Assembly: GCA_963678855.1 (NCBI GenBank)
Contig: OY787448.1
Coordinates: forward strand, 2,170,001 to 2,234,000
Reading direction: 5' to 3'
Source of the DNA: F22 sp963678855
GTDB taxonomy: Bacteria > Bacteroidota > Bacteroidia > Bacteroidales > Bacteroidaceae
DNA: 64,000 nt
A program made the translations under genes and the position numbers. The notes under the pieces are model-generated. The model saw nothing but the letters and a program-made list of their open reading frames with translations, searched no databases and was not told where the DNA came from. Within the stretch, counting starts at the first letter, position 1. Every line of letters starts with the position of its first letter. Of this stretch, positions 1 to 8,173 are shown piece by piece.

Positions 1-104
1 ATTTTGTCCATTTCTTCCTGAAGTTGAGGAGGAATGAAAGAACCTCCATATTCTTGGAAGAAGCCCTCTTTGTTGGGATATACTTTAAAATAATCTTTTT
101 CCAT
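1..104 (-). CDS. trpB: Tryptophan synthase beta chain, N-terminal fragment cut by the window edge
   Basis: The minus strand opens with ATG at 104 and stays open to the window edge, giving 34 residues. They include YGGSFIPPQ, which matches the conserved N-terminal (F/Y)GG(A/S)(Y/F)(V/I)P block of tryptophan synthase beta chains. That enzyme joins indole to L-serine with pyridoxal phosphate. The lysine, the PLP loop and the rest of the protein lie outside the window, so the call rests on the N-terminus only. A purine-rich stretch precedes the ATG. The gene is divergent from the glycosyltransferase at 266. It could be another fold-type II PLP enzyme, but the block is specific to TrpB. Confidence 0.72.
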   Translation of the reverse strand, partial: MEKDYFKVYPNKEGFFQEYGGSFIPPQLQEEMDK

Positions 105-181
105 GGCTTTCTAATAGCTAAATGTTGAATTGATTTGTTTGACAAAAGTACTGAAAAAATACGAGGCAGCAAATAATTTTC

Positions 182-189
182 TATCTTTG
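182..189 (+). promoter_or_regulatory. -7 box before the GT4 gene
   Basis: TATCTTTG fits the Bacteroidota -7 consensus TAnnTTTG. No TTTG lies at the expected distance upstream, so only half of the promoter is visible. Transcription would start near 196, leaving a leader of about 70 bases. Confidence 0.5.
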
Positions 190-265
190 CATGGTATTAT
201 ATAAGAAAGGAGTCAACGACAATCTGATTTACTCCTTCCGTCCTTTTATATTGAAAGAGAAATAA

Positions 266-1519
266 ATGAATATGCAATTGAAATCATCTCAAAAGATCTC
301 AAACATGTCTTATAACCAGCCTTTAATTGGTCAGTTCAATGATGTGTTCCCTCCCATTATGGATGGGGTAGCTGTCTGTGTACACAACTATGCTCACTGG
401 CTGCACGAATTGATGGGTGCTGTTAAGGTTATCACGCCACAGGCACCAGGACATATTTATCAGGAGGAGTATGAGATACTTCCGTATGCATCTTTGCCTA
501 TCCCTGGACGTGAACCGTATCGTTTAGGCTTGCCAAACTTTACAAATGGATATCGTAGACGACTTTTACAGCACGATTTTGGGTTGGTGCATGCTCATTG
601 TCCTTTCTCTTCAGGAGAACTTGCACTAGAAGTCTCTCGTCGTCAGGGTGTACCATTGGTAGCTACATTTCATTCAAAGTATAAAGACGATTTTGAAGCA
701 AGCATTCCCGAATGGCTGCGACCATTAGGTATTAAAGATGCATTGATTGATAAAATGTTGAAAAAAGTAGTTGACTACTACGAGTCGGTTGATGAAGTGT
801 GGGTGGCACAACCAGCTGTAGCTGATGTGTTAAGAGATTATGGCTACAAAGGGCCTATTGAGGTTGTGCCTCATGGGAATGATTTTGCTATTGATGAGGC
901 TGACTATTCTGCTTATCGAAGCAAGGCACGCGCAGATTTACATATTGCTGAAGATGAGCGTGTGCTTTTGTACGTAGGACAGCATATCAATCAGAAGAAC
1001 TTACCGTTTCTTGTACAATCATTGCGATGCGTTCAAGGCAACTATAAGATGTTTTTTATTGGACGGGGTGACGCTGAGCAGGCGCTTAAAGAAGCAGTTT
1101 CCACATATCAGTTGCAAGATAAAGTGATTTTTGTGGGACCAGTGTACGAACGTGAAGTGTTGAAGCAATACTATGCAGCAGCCGATCTTTTTCTATTCCC
1201 ATCAAAGTATGACACATTAGGTCTAGTGATATATGAGGCAGCCGCTTTGCATACACCTTCTTTATTGCTTCAAGGATCGACATCTTCACATTTAGTCCAA
1301 GAGAATATTGATGGATTTTTGGCACCTGAAGATGAAGAAGCTTTTGCCAACTGTATCAATACAATACTTAGCAATCCAATACAATTAAGTGAAGTGGGAT
1401 TATCTGCATCACGAAGTATGGCTCATTCTTGGCGAGAAGTTGTAGAAGAGGTCATAGATAGATACAATGCTTTAATTTATAGACAATGCAAAACAGCTCA
1501 ACAGATAACAAGGAGATAG
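266..1519 (+). CDS. GT4 family glycosyltransferase (diacylglycerol glucosyltransferase type)
   Basis: A 417-residue GT-B fold enzyme expected to move a sugar from a nucleotide donor to a lipid or glycan at the cytoplasmic face of the membrane. The N-terminal acceptor domain carries DVFPPIMDGVAV, the C-terminal donor domain starts near LLYVGQHINQKN, and the usual EX7E motif appears as D316-x7-E324 in SKYDTLGLVIYE. This arrangement resembles the 1,2-diacylglycerol 3-glucosyltransferase group, but the acceptor cannot be read from sequence. ATG codons at 266, 272 and 305 are all possible starts; 266 has a purine-rich GAAAGAG before it. The next gene overlaps its 3' end by 34 bases, so the two are co-transcribed and probably work together. 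Confidence 0.85.
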   Translation: MNMQLKSSQKISNMSYNQPLIGQFNDVFPPIMDGVAVCVHNYAHWLHELMGAVKVITPQAPGHIYQEEYEILPYASLPIPGREPYRLGLPNFTNGYRRRLLQHDFGLVHAHCPFSSGELALEVSRRQGVPLVATFHSKYKDDFEASIPEWLRPLGIKDALIDKMLKKVVDYYESVDEVWVAQPAVADVLRDYGYKGPIEVVPHGNDFAIDEADYSAYRSKARADLHIAEDERVLLYVGQHINQKNLPFLVQSLRCVQGNYKMFFIGRGDAEQALKEAVSTYQLQDKVIFVGPVYEREVLKQYYAAADLFLFPSKYDTLGLVIYEAAALHTPSLLLQGSTSSHLVQENIDGFLAPEDEEAFANCINTILSNPIQLSEVGLSASRSMAHSWREVVEEVIDRYNALIYRQCKTAQQITRR

Positions 1520-2580
1520 AGACATCGGGTAAGATCGTTCATGGCACCACTAAAGGTATAAATGAGTTTAAAGTATGGCGATTGATGATTCCAATCGTTA
1601 TAGGACTTGGAGCTACAGTGTGGATGTTTTACCACGAGTTTGCTAGCCAAAAGGATTTTCATTTTGAAATGTCTTGGTGGGTAGCTCTATCGGCTGTGGT
1701 GGGACTTCTGTGTATGGCCATTCGTGATTTAGCCAATGTACATCGTTTTCGCATGTTGACGCGGCCAGAGAATCTGTCTTGGCAACAAGCATTTAGAATC
1801 AATCTTCTTACAGAGTTTTCTAGTGCCATTACACCATCGGCGGTGGGAGGATCAAGTCTAGTCGTAGCTTTTTTTAAGGGAGAAGGCATTAGCTTAGGTC
1901 GTAGTACTGCTGTGATGATGTCTGGACTTTTTCTTGATCAGCTATTCTTCGTGCTCACTTGCCCATTGATGTTGTATTGTTTTCCTCCCGAGGAGCTATG
2001 GGGAGCATCTTCGGCAATAGGTGCTACTGTAGAAGGACTTCTCAAAGGAGTCTATTTCTTGTTGTTGGCATGGTGCTCTATATTGTTTTTAGCTTTGTTT
2101 GTTGCTCCTGTTCATATTCGAAAGATACTGAACTATCTAGCAGCTCATGGCCCGCTTAAACGCTTTGGGAAAGGCTTAAGAGAGTTTGGTGATAACCTTG
2201 TAGAAAGCAGTCAGCAATTGCAGCATAACTCTTTTTGGTTTTGGTTGAAAGCTTTTGCTGTTACAGCAATCAACTGGACAGCTCGATATGCTGTGGTGTG
2301 CGTATTGCTATGGACTTTCGCTCCAAATTTCGCTGATCAATTGATTATTCTAGTGCGTCAGCTGATGTGTTGGATAGTTATGACGATTTCTCCATCCCCT
2401 GGAGGAGCTGGATTCAGTGAATATCTTTTTAAGACATACTATGCTGATTACGTGTCTACGACAGGTGATATCTTAATTCTGGCGTGCTTGTGGCGTATCG
2501 TAACATACTACGTTTATCTAATTGGTGGCTTTATTTTACTTCCAAGTTGGTTTAAAGATAAGGTGTTAAAACGTAGCTAA
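1486..2580 (+). CDS. YbhN/AglD-type (lysylphosphatidylglycerol synthase TM region, UPF0104) membrane protein
   Basis: A 364-residue inner-membrane protein with about eight hydrophobic helices, the first at residues 33-50. It carries family hallmarks ITPSAVGGSSLVVAFF and SPSPGGAGFSEYLF. The family is the membrane domain of MprF without the catalytic domain, and is thought to move or expose lipids. It overlaps the GT4 gene by 34 bases, which suggests that a glycolipid made by that enzyme is the substrate; this is inference. No other ATG precedes the first helix, so 1486 is taken as the start. No clear hairpin follows before the next promoter at 2703. Confidence 0.82.
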   Translation: MQNSSTDNKEIETSGKIVHGTTKGINEFKVWRLMIPIVIGLGATVWMFYHEFASQKDFHFEMSWWVALSAVVGLLCMAIRDLANVHRFRMLTRPENLSWQQAFRINLLTEFSSAITPSAVGGSSLVVAFFKGEGISLGRSTAVMMSGLFLDQLFFVLTCPLMLYCFPPEELWGASSAIGATVEGLLKGVYFLLLAWCSILFLALFVAPVHIRKILNYLAAHGPLKRFGKGLREFGDNLVESSQQLQHNSFWFWLKAFAVTAINWTARYAVVCVLLWTFAPNFADQLIILVRQLMCWIVMTISPSPGGAGFSEYLFKTYYADYVSTTGDILILACLWRIVTYYVYLIGGFILLPSWFKDKVLKRS

Positions 2581-2702
2581 AGTAGTATAATACGTAACAT
2601 GTCGTCATTGAATGGCATATGGTTTGTATCTAATTTATAGGCTCTTTGACTTTTTTATAGGTTAAATAATACGGCTTATAGGACTATTTTTTTTACTGAA
2701 AA

Positions 2703-2734
2703 TTTGCTCAGTTCAAATAAACCCCATACTTTTG
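2703..2734 (+). promoter_or_regulatory. Perfect Bacteroidota promoter of the Nfn-like gene
   Basis: TTTG at 2703-2706, a 20-base spacer, then TACTTTTG at 2727-2734. Transcription would start near 2741. An upstream in-frame ATG at 2732 lies inside this promoter, so the gene starts at the next ATG, 2765. Confidence 0.75.
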
Positions 2735-2764
2735 CATTATCTGAAAATAAATAATTATATAATC

Positions 2765-5188
2765 ATGTTCAAAATAGTAAGTAAGATTCAGTTGTCTGAG
2801 AAAGTCTTCAAATTTGTAGTTGAAGCACCACTTATCGCAAAGTCTCGCAAAGCTGGACACTTTGTTATTGTACGCGTTGGCGAAAAGGGAGAGCGTATTC
2901 CTTTAACTATTGCTGAAGCGGACGAAAAGAAAGGTACTATCACTCTCGTAGTTCAAAAAGTAGGTGTGTCTTCTATGCGTCTGTGTGAATTGAACTCAGG
3001 AGATATTATCAACGATGTGGTAGGTCCTTTAGGTAAAGCTACACATATTGAAAACTTTGGAACTGTGGTTTGTGCTGGTGGTGGAGTTGGTATTGCACCA
3101 ATGCTTCCTATTGTACAGGCTTTGAAAGCGGCAGGTAATCGTGTGATTACTGTTCTAGCTGGTCGTTCTAAAGATCTTATTATTCTTGAAGAAGAGGTGC
3201 GTGCTGTAAGTGATGAAGTGATCATCATGACAGATGATGGTAGCTATGGGACCAAAGGTCTAGTGACTAATGGCGTCGAAGAAGTAATCAAACGTGAAAC
3301 GGTCAACAGGTGTTTCGCTATTGGTCCTGCTATCATGATGAAGTTTGTATGCTTACTTACAAAAAAATACGAAGTTCCTACTGATGTATCATTGAATACT
3401 ATTATGGTGGATGGTACTGGTATGTGTGGTGCTTGCCGTATCACTGTGGGTGGAAAAACTCGTTTCGTTTGTGTTGACGGGCCTGAGTTTGATGGTCACC
3501 AAGTAGATTTCGATGAAATGCTTAAGCGTATGGGGGCCTTTAAAGATGCTGAGGTTGAAGAAATCAATAAGCTGGAAGAAGCACACGCTAAGATGGTACC
3601 TGCCCAGAAAGAAGAATCGTGCAAGTGCCTAGATGAAGATGGAAACCCACGCGAATGTGAAGAAGAAAAAGTAGAGCATGCTCTACCAGAATATACTCCT
3701 TGTCAAACGGCTGCTGAATTGGCGCAAGTATCTGATGAGGAACTAACTAGCCGTGATGCAGAATGGCGTGATGCGCTTCGTAAATCTAAGAAAGCAAAAG
3801 AGCGTACTCAACAAGAGCGCGTAGAGATGCCTGAGCTTGATCCTGAATACAGAAGTCATAGTCGCAAAGAAGAAGTGAATCTTGGTTTGACAGAAAGCCA
3901 AGCACTTGTGGAAGCTAGCCGTTGTTTGGATTGTAAAAATCCAACTTGTATGACTGGTTGTCCTGTAAGCATTGACATTCCATCATTTGTGAAAAATATT
4001 GAGCGTGGTGAGTTCTTAGGAGCTGCACGTGTTTTGAAGATGACTAGTGCATTGCCTGCTGTTTGTGGTCGTGTATGTCCTCAAGAAAAACAGTGTGAGA
4101 GCATGTGTGTGCATATTAAGATGGGCAAACCTGCCGTAGCTATTGGTCACTTGGAACGTTTTGCTGCTGACTACGAACGTATCAGTGGAGAAATGTCTGT
4201 GCCAACTGTAGCTGAAAGCAATGATAAGAAAATCGCTGTTGTTGGTTCAGGTCCTGCAGGACTTGCCTTTGCAGGTGATATGGCTAAGTATGGTTACGAT
4301 GTAACTGTGTTTGAAGCATTACACGAAATTGGTGGTGTGTTGAAGTATGGTATTCCTGAATTCCGTCTACCAAATGAAATCGTAGAAGTCGAAATTCGCA
4401 ACCTAGAAAAGATGGGTGTGAAGTTTATTAAAGATACTATCATCGGTAAAACTCTTTCTGTAGAACAACTACAAGAAGATGGTTTTAAGGGTGTGTTTGT
4501 AGCATCAGGTGCTGGACTTCCGAACTTTATGGATATTCCAGGCGAGAATGCTATTAACGTAATGTCATCAAATGAGTATTTGACTCGTGTCAACTTGATG
4601 GATGCAGCTAGTGAAGATTCAGATACTCCTGTGACTTTCGGACGCAATGTAGCTGTTATTGGTGGTGGTAATACTGCTATGGATTCAGTTCGTACAGCGA
4701 AACGTTTAGGTGCGGAACGTGCGATGATCATTTATCGTCGTTCAGAAGAAGAGATGCCAGCTCGTGTGGAAGAAGTGAAACATGCGAAAGAAGAAGGTGT
4801 TGAATTCTTGAACTTGCACAACCCTATTGAATATCTTGCAGACGATAAAGGCCGTGTGAAGGCCGTGCGTCTACAAAAGATGGAACTAGGTGAGCCAGAT
4901 GAAAGTGGCCGTCGTCGTCCAGTTCCTATTGAGGGTGCGGTTGAAACAATTGATATCGACCTAGCTATTGTTAGTATTGGTGTATCTCCAAACCCTATTG
5001 TACCAAGCTCTATCGAAGGACTTGAATTGGGTCGCAAGGGAACTATTGCTGTAAACGATCAAATGCAATCATCTATTCCAACAATCTATGCTGGTGGTGA
5101 TATTGTACGTGGTGGTGCAACAGTTATCTTGGCTATGGGTGATGGGCGCCAAGCAGCAGCTGCAATGCATGAATCTATCGGTGGATAA
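2765..5188 (+). CDS. Fused Nfn-like oxidoreductase: NfnA/PyrK-type domain plus NADPH-dependent GltD/NfnB-type domain
   Basis: An 807-residue cytoplasmic flavoprotein. Residues 1-270 form a PyrK/NfnA module with FAD and NAD sites and a [2Fe-2S] pattern D216-x4-C221-x2-C224-x11-C236, the unusual Asp ligand known from NfnA. From about residue 380 follows a GltD/NfnB module with a cysteine-rich Fe-S domain beginning CLDC at 387, an FAD motif GSGPAGLAFAG near 492 and an NADPH motif GGGNTAMDSV near 632. In clostridia the two parts are separate subunits of the electron-bifurcating NADH-dependent ferredoxin:NADP oxidoreductase; older annotations call it sulfide dehydrogenase or glutamate synthase small chain. 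The fusion is one unbroken frame. No glutamate synthase large subunit is nearby, which favours the transhydrogenase role. Confidence 0.85.
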   Translation: MFKIVSKIQLSEKVFKFVVEAPLIAKSRKAGHFVIVRVGEKGERIPLTIAEADEKKGTITLVVQKVGVSSMRLCELNSGDIINDVVGPLGKATHIENFGTVVCAGGGVGIAPMLPIVQALKAAGNRVITVLAGRSKDLIILEEEVRAVSDEVIIMTDDGSYGTKGLVTNGVEEVIKRETVNRCFAIGPAIMMKFVCLLTKKYEVPTDVSLNTIMVDGTGMCGACRITVGGKTRFVCVDGPEFDGHQVDFDEMLKRMGAFKDAEVEEINKLEEAHAKMVPAQKEESCKCLDEDGNPRECEEEKVEHALPEYTPCQTAAELAQVSDEELTSRDAEWRDALRKSKKAKERTQQERVEMPELDPEYRSHSRKEEVNLGLTESQALVEASRCLDCKNPTCMTGCPVSIDIPSFVKNIERGEFLGAARVLKMTSALPAVCGRVCPQEKQCESMCVHIKMGKPAVAIGHLERFAADYERISGEMSVPTVAESNDKKIAVVGSGPAGLAFAGDMAKYGYDVTVFEALHEIGGVLKYGIPEFRLPNEIVEVEIRNLEKMGVKFIKDTIIGKTLSVEQLQEDGFKGVFVASGAGLPNFMDIPGENAINVMSSNEYLTRVNLMDAASEDSDTPVTFGRNVAVIGGGNTAMDSVRTAKRLGAERAMIIYRRSEEEMPARVEEVKHAKEEGVEFLNLHNPIEYLADDKGRVKAVRLQKMELGEPDESGRRRPVPIEGAVETIDIDLAIVSIGVSPNPIVPSSIEGLELGRKGTIAVNDQMQSSIPTIYAGGDIVRGGATVILAMGDGRQAAAAMHESIGG

Positions 5189-5233
5189 TTCTTAAATAAA
5201 GGCATTTTAGCCAAGGTTTGCGTAACAAGATAT

Positions 5234-5280
5234 AGAGTCGTTTTTAGGTGAAAAACTAAGAACGACTCTTTTTTTTTCTT
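5234..5280 (+). terminator. Intrinsic terminator of the Nfn-like gene
   Basis: Arms AGAGTCGTTTTTA (5234-5246) and TAAGAACGACTCT (5257-5269) pair with one mismatch. A long T tract follows. Confidence 0.85.
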
Positions 5281-5347
5281 TTGAATATAAGTAAAATGTG
5301 CTGTAAAGCACATAATGAAAAAAAGTCCAGAAAAAAGAGAGAAAATA

Positions 5348-5379
5348 TTTGGATGCTTAATTTCAACTCGTTATTTTTG
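5348..5379 (+). promoter_or_regulatory. Perfect Bacteroidota promoter of the ROK gene
   Basis: TTTG at 5348-5351, a 20-base spacer, then TATTTTTG at 5372-5379. It lies downstream of an in-frame ATG at 5315, which therefore cannot be the start. The ATG at 5405 sits about 19 bases after the predicted transcription start. Confidence 0.75.
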
Positions 5380-5404
5380 CGCTGTAATTAATGAAAAGAT
5401 AACC

Positions 5405-6649
5405 ATGACTGATATAAATGACGTAACCAATAAATCTGCGGCTCAGAACGGAAATGCTGAGTTTATGAATCGAATGAATAAGATTAGAGTTTTGAATGTA
5501 TTGCACCAATATGGACAAATATCTAGAACTCAGATTGTGAAGCTGACTGGGCTTAGTGCGCCAACAGTGACACGTATCATTGACAGTCTGATCAATGTAG
5601 AACGCCTTGTGGCTACAGTAGGACGAGGCGATTCTAAGGGTGGGCGACCACCTGTGATTCTGGAGTTTAAAGGAACCGACCGTTATGTTATCGGTATTGA
5701 TTGGGGACGTACTCACATATTAGGAGTATTGACTGATCTAAATGGTGAGGTAGTTAAACGTATCAATGTACATACTGGTGCTTCTGGAGATTTTACTACC
5801 GATATGAAGCATTTGATATCTCTATTACGCAGATTGATTGTTGAGTCTGTAATTGACTATGAAAGTCTGATGGGGATTGGTGTTGCAATTGGTGGATATA
5901 TAAAGAAAGAGGATCAAAAAGTACAGTTTGCACCCAACTTCGGTTGGTCTGATGTGGATGTAAAACGTCCGTTGGAATCTGAATTTGGTGTACCAGTACT
6001 AGTAGATAATGTGTCGCAAGTGATGGCGCAAGGTGAACTCCTACATGGTATAGGCAAAGATGTCAAAGATTTTGTCTTTGTCAATATTGCTCACGGTATT
6101 GGAGCAGGCGTTGTATCCAACGGAGTCCAGTTTAAAGGATTTGATGGATATGCAGGTGAAATCGGTCACACACTTACACCTGGAGAGAGTGAAGGATACA
6201 CTTGTGTCTGCGGAAAGCAAGATTGTTTGGAATGTTACGCATCTGGTCGAGGTATCGCAGAGCGTGCCAAAGAGCAGTTGGCTAGCCATCCCGAATCAGC
6301 ACTCGCTGGACTTGAAGATATTAGTGCACATAACGTTGCTCAAGCAGCTGCTGCAGGCGATGAATTGGCACAAAAGATATTGAATACAGCTGCTGATACC
6401 TTGGGTGCAGCTATTGCTAATATGACCAATGTCTTCAATCCTGAAGCCGTGGTTGTTGGTGGTGGAGTAACGCGTTCAAGTGCAGCTTTTGTGACACGTA
6501 TTCGTGAGCAATTTGAGAAACATCAGTTGCGCAATACAGGTCGGATCATATCATTGACTGAATCGACTTTGAAAGACCAAGCAGCTGTACTAGGTGCGGC
6601 TTCTTTGATGATTAATGAAGTCTTACAGTTGCGGGTAGATACCGTCTAA
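5405..6649 (+). CDS. ROK family transcriptional regulator (NagC/XylR type)
   Basis: A 414-residue regulator. An N-terminal winged helix-turn-helix (about residues 20-75, with GQISRTQIVKLTGLSAPTV) is followed by a ROK sugar-kinase-like domain. The domain has the phosphate motif IGIDWGRT and the zinc signature C267-x-C269-x4-C274 (CVCGKQDCLE). ROK repressors of this build bind a sugar or sugar phosphate and leave their operator. Its targets are unknown: no sugar operon adjoins it, unlike many NagC relatives. The start is set by the promoter at 5348-5379. It stands alone, between the fused oxidoreductase and tRNA-Tyr. Confidence 0.88.
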   Translation: MTDINDVTNKSAAQNGNAEFMNRMNKIRVLNVLHQYGQISRTQIVKLTGLSAPTVTRIIDSLINVERLVATVGRGDSKGGRPPVILEFKGTDRYVIGIDWGRTHILGVLTDLNGEVVKRINVHTGASGDFTTDMKHLISLLRRLIVESVIDYESLMGIGVAIGGYIKKEDQKVQFAPNFGWSDVDVKRPLESEFGVPVLVDNVSQVMAQGELLHGIGKDVKDFVFVNIAHGIGAGVVSNGVQFKGFDGYAGEIGHTLTPGESEGYTCVCGKQDCLECYASGRGIAERAKEQLASHPESALAGLEDISAHNVAQAAAAGDELAQKILNTAADTLGAAIANMTNVFNPEAVVVGGGVTRSSAAFVTRIREQFEKHQLRNTGRIISLTESTLKDQAAVLGAASLMINEVLQLRVDTV

Positions 6650-7015
6650 CTCTTTATATATAAAATAACCAGTGCTTCACCAAAAAGTAGCCTTATTTCT
6701 CTTAACGATTTCCTTATGGGCAGATGATAGTCATAAAGTATTGGTGACTAGTCACAATATGGATTATAAGATAACTCTACAAATTAAGCAACAGTATGCA
6801 CGTATGTATAAGCAGGGTTTTGAGGGACGGTATGTTTTTCCTATTGTTTACTAATCCTGCATGGGATTCTTTGAATGAATTCCGTTTTGGTGAAGTCAGG
6901 TAATTTCTGGACAATCTTATAAGGGTAATTATTTTAATGTAGGCTATATATCTCAAACTAGAAAATTTAGCAGTGTTCAGTCAGGAAGCTTAGCAGGAGC
7001 TTCTTGTGAACTGCA
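6650..7015. other. Spacer between ROK gene and tRNA-Tyr, no clear gene
   Basis: About 370 bases. The plus strand is open from 6672 to 6854 and a short frame starts at the ATG 6831, but neither resembles a known protein, has a promoter, or shows a ribosome site. A small hairpin GAAGCT/AGCTTC lies at 6985-7003. This may be the worn remains of a gene. Confidence 0.3.
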
Positions 7016-7063
7016 CCACAGAAAAGAGGCTTGATTCTTATGAATCAAGCCTCTTTTCTGTGG
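7016..7063. terminator. Bidirectional terminator, 22-bp perfect stem, overlapping the tRNA-Tyr 3' end
   Basis: Arms 7016-7037 and 7042-7063 are perfectly complementary around a TTAT loop. Each arm ends in a T4 or A4 tract, so the structure can stop transcription from either side. It begins inside the last three bases of the tRNA gene. Confidence 0.85.
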
Positions 7064-7143
7064 GCGAAGAAGGATTCGAACCTCCGAAGTCGAAAGACAG
7101 CAGATTTACAGTCTGCCCCATTTGGCCGCTCTGGAATTCGCCC
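7061..7143 (-). tRNA. tRNA-Tyr (GTA)
   Basis: The minus strand gives an acceptor stem GGGCGAA (7143-7137) paired with TTCGCCC (7068-7062), a discriminator A at 7061, a T loop GGTTCGAATCC, and an anticodon loop ACTGTAAAT whose anticodon GTA reads tyrosine codons. The length of 83 bases includes the long variable arm expected of a class II tRNA. The 3' CCA is not encoded and must be added by the CCA enzyme. A strong hairpin begins at its 3' end. Confidence 0.96.
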
Positions 7144-7330
7144 GTGCTTTTCAAAAGCGATGCAAATATAAGGACTTTATTTTCAGTGTCCAAATTTATG
7201 GGTGTTTAATTTATGAAAACCTGTACTTTTCTACCTGAATCAGTGATTTTTTACTGTCAGTAGAGGAGGAATACATAGGAAGAACGCCCTCTTTTTACTT
7301 AAAGTCGCTTTTTTTTTATTGAACCTTGCC

Positions 7331-7419
7331 GCCCACCCATGGAGGGTCGAGTCGCACACTCATGGATGAACGGGTCGCCCGCCCATGGATGGTCGAGTCG
7401 CACACTCATGAGTGGGCGA
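7331..7419. repeat. GC-rich imperfect direct repeat, two 46-base units
   Basis: Two units start at 7331 and 7377 and share GGTCGAGTCGCACACTCATG and the preceding CCCATGGA. The block is bounded by CGCCCAC (7330-7336) and its complement GTGGGCG (7412-7418). It is much richer in G and C than its surroundings and carries no gene. Confidence 0.7.
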
Positions 7420-7455
7420 TAGGATTGCGCTTATAGCACGGGGCTATCTCATATA

Positions 7456-7508
7456 CATAAAACAATAGGATGCATCAATATTGTTGACACATCCTATTAT
7501 GTTTATTG
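7456..7508 (-). terminator. Probable ribH terminator
   Basis: AATAGGATG (7464-7472) pairs with CATCCTATT (7490-7498), with weaker pairing beyond. It lies just past the ribH stop. Confidence 0.55.
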
Positions 7509-7526
7509 TTCTAAAGTCAGTATGCT

Positions 7527-8036
7527 TTACAGATGACGAGCAAAGTCTACCATCTTAATAGCAGTAATAGCACCTTCATCACCTTTGTTACCTAGACTAC
7601 CACCAGCACGATCTTCTGCTTGTTGCATCGTGTTTGTAGTAATCAACGAGTAAATAACAGGAATCTCTTGTGTTGCATTTAAGTGAGCAATACCTTGAGT
7701 TGTTCCTTGACATACATAGTCGAAGTGAGGCGTATCTCCACGCACTACACAACCGATGGCGATAACTGCATCCACTTTGTGCCCTTGACCAGTATAAGAT
7801 GTTGCTTCTGTCATTTGCTGTGCACCATAGATAAGCTCAAAGCTACCAGGTACATGCATTACAGTGATGTTCTCTTCAGGACATCCATGTTTCTTTAGAG
7901 TGTCTATAGCACCGTCTAGAAGTGCGAATGTGATGTTTTCATTCCAGTCTGATACAACAATACCGAAGCGCATGTTTTCTGCACTAGGTACTGTAGCTGG
8001 ATCGTAGTCGGATAAATTATGATAAGCTGTTGCCAT
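7527..8036 (-). CDS. ribH: 6,7-dimethyl-8-ribityllumazine synthase
   Basis: A 169-residue enzyme, the usual size. It condenses 5-amino-6-ribitylaminouracil with 3,4-dihydroxy-2-butanone 4-phosphate to make lumazine, the next-to-last step of riboflavin synthesis, in a cytoplasmic 60-mer or pentamer. Diagnostic segments are VVSDWNENIT, the substrate loop VPGSFELIYGAQ, and AIGCVVRGDTPHFDYV with the catalytic histidine. It is read after a TPR gene but a hairpin separates them. The riboflavin synthase gene ribE is some 13 kb away on the other strand. I see no FMN riboswitch upstream. Confidence 0.96.
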   Translation of the reverse strand: MATAYHNLSDYDPATVPSAENMRFGIVVSDWNENITFALLDGAIDTLKKHGCPEENITVMHVPGSFELIYGAQQMTEATSYTGQGHKVDAVIAIGCVVRGDTPHFDYVCQGTTQGIAHLNATQEIPVIYSLITTNTMQQAEDRAGGSLGNKGDEGAITAIKMVDFARHL

Positions 8037-8085
8037 AATTAGTTGTTTTATAAGTTATTCTTTTACATTTCCTATTGTATGGATT

Positions 8086-8130
8086 TCGGGCGTACGACAT
8101 ACATTGAACGAATGTATAGCGCACGCCCGA
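8086..8130 (-). terminator. Hairpin between the TPR gene and ribH
   Basis: Outer arms TCGGGCGT (8086-8093) and ACGCCCGA (8123-8130) enclose inner arms ATACATT (8099-8105) and AATGTAT (8111-8117). No good T tract follows on the minus strand, so it is either a weak terminator of the TPR gene or a processing site. Confidence 0.55.
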
Positions 8131-8173
8131 CTATTTTTATCCCTAAATGGGCAGTCTGATATAACCTATAAGA

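Larger units (their letters stand above)
7144..7526. other. Spacer between tRNA-Tyr and ribH
   Basis: It holds the upstream region of tRNA-Tyr on the minus strand, the GC-rich repeat at 7331-7419 and the ribH terminator at 7456-7508. I see no gene. Confidence 0.6.

Noticed and set aside
2732..2764. Extra N-terminal residues on the fused oxidoreductase from the ATG at 2732
   Set aside because: This ATG lies inside the -7 box of a perfect promoter.
4294..5037. Long open frames on the minus strand across the fused oxidoreductase gene
   Set aside because: They are antisense shadows of a strongly coding frame, have no promoter and resemble no protein family.
5315..5404. Start of the ROK gene at 5315
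   Set aside because: The promoter lies downstream of it, and ATG 5405 matches the family start.
7006..7209. A 67-codon frame across tRNA-Tyr
   Set aside because: It overlaps the tRNA and its terminator, and has no protein-like features.
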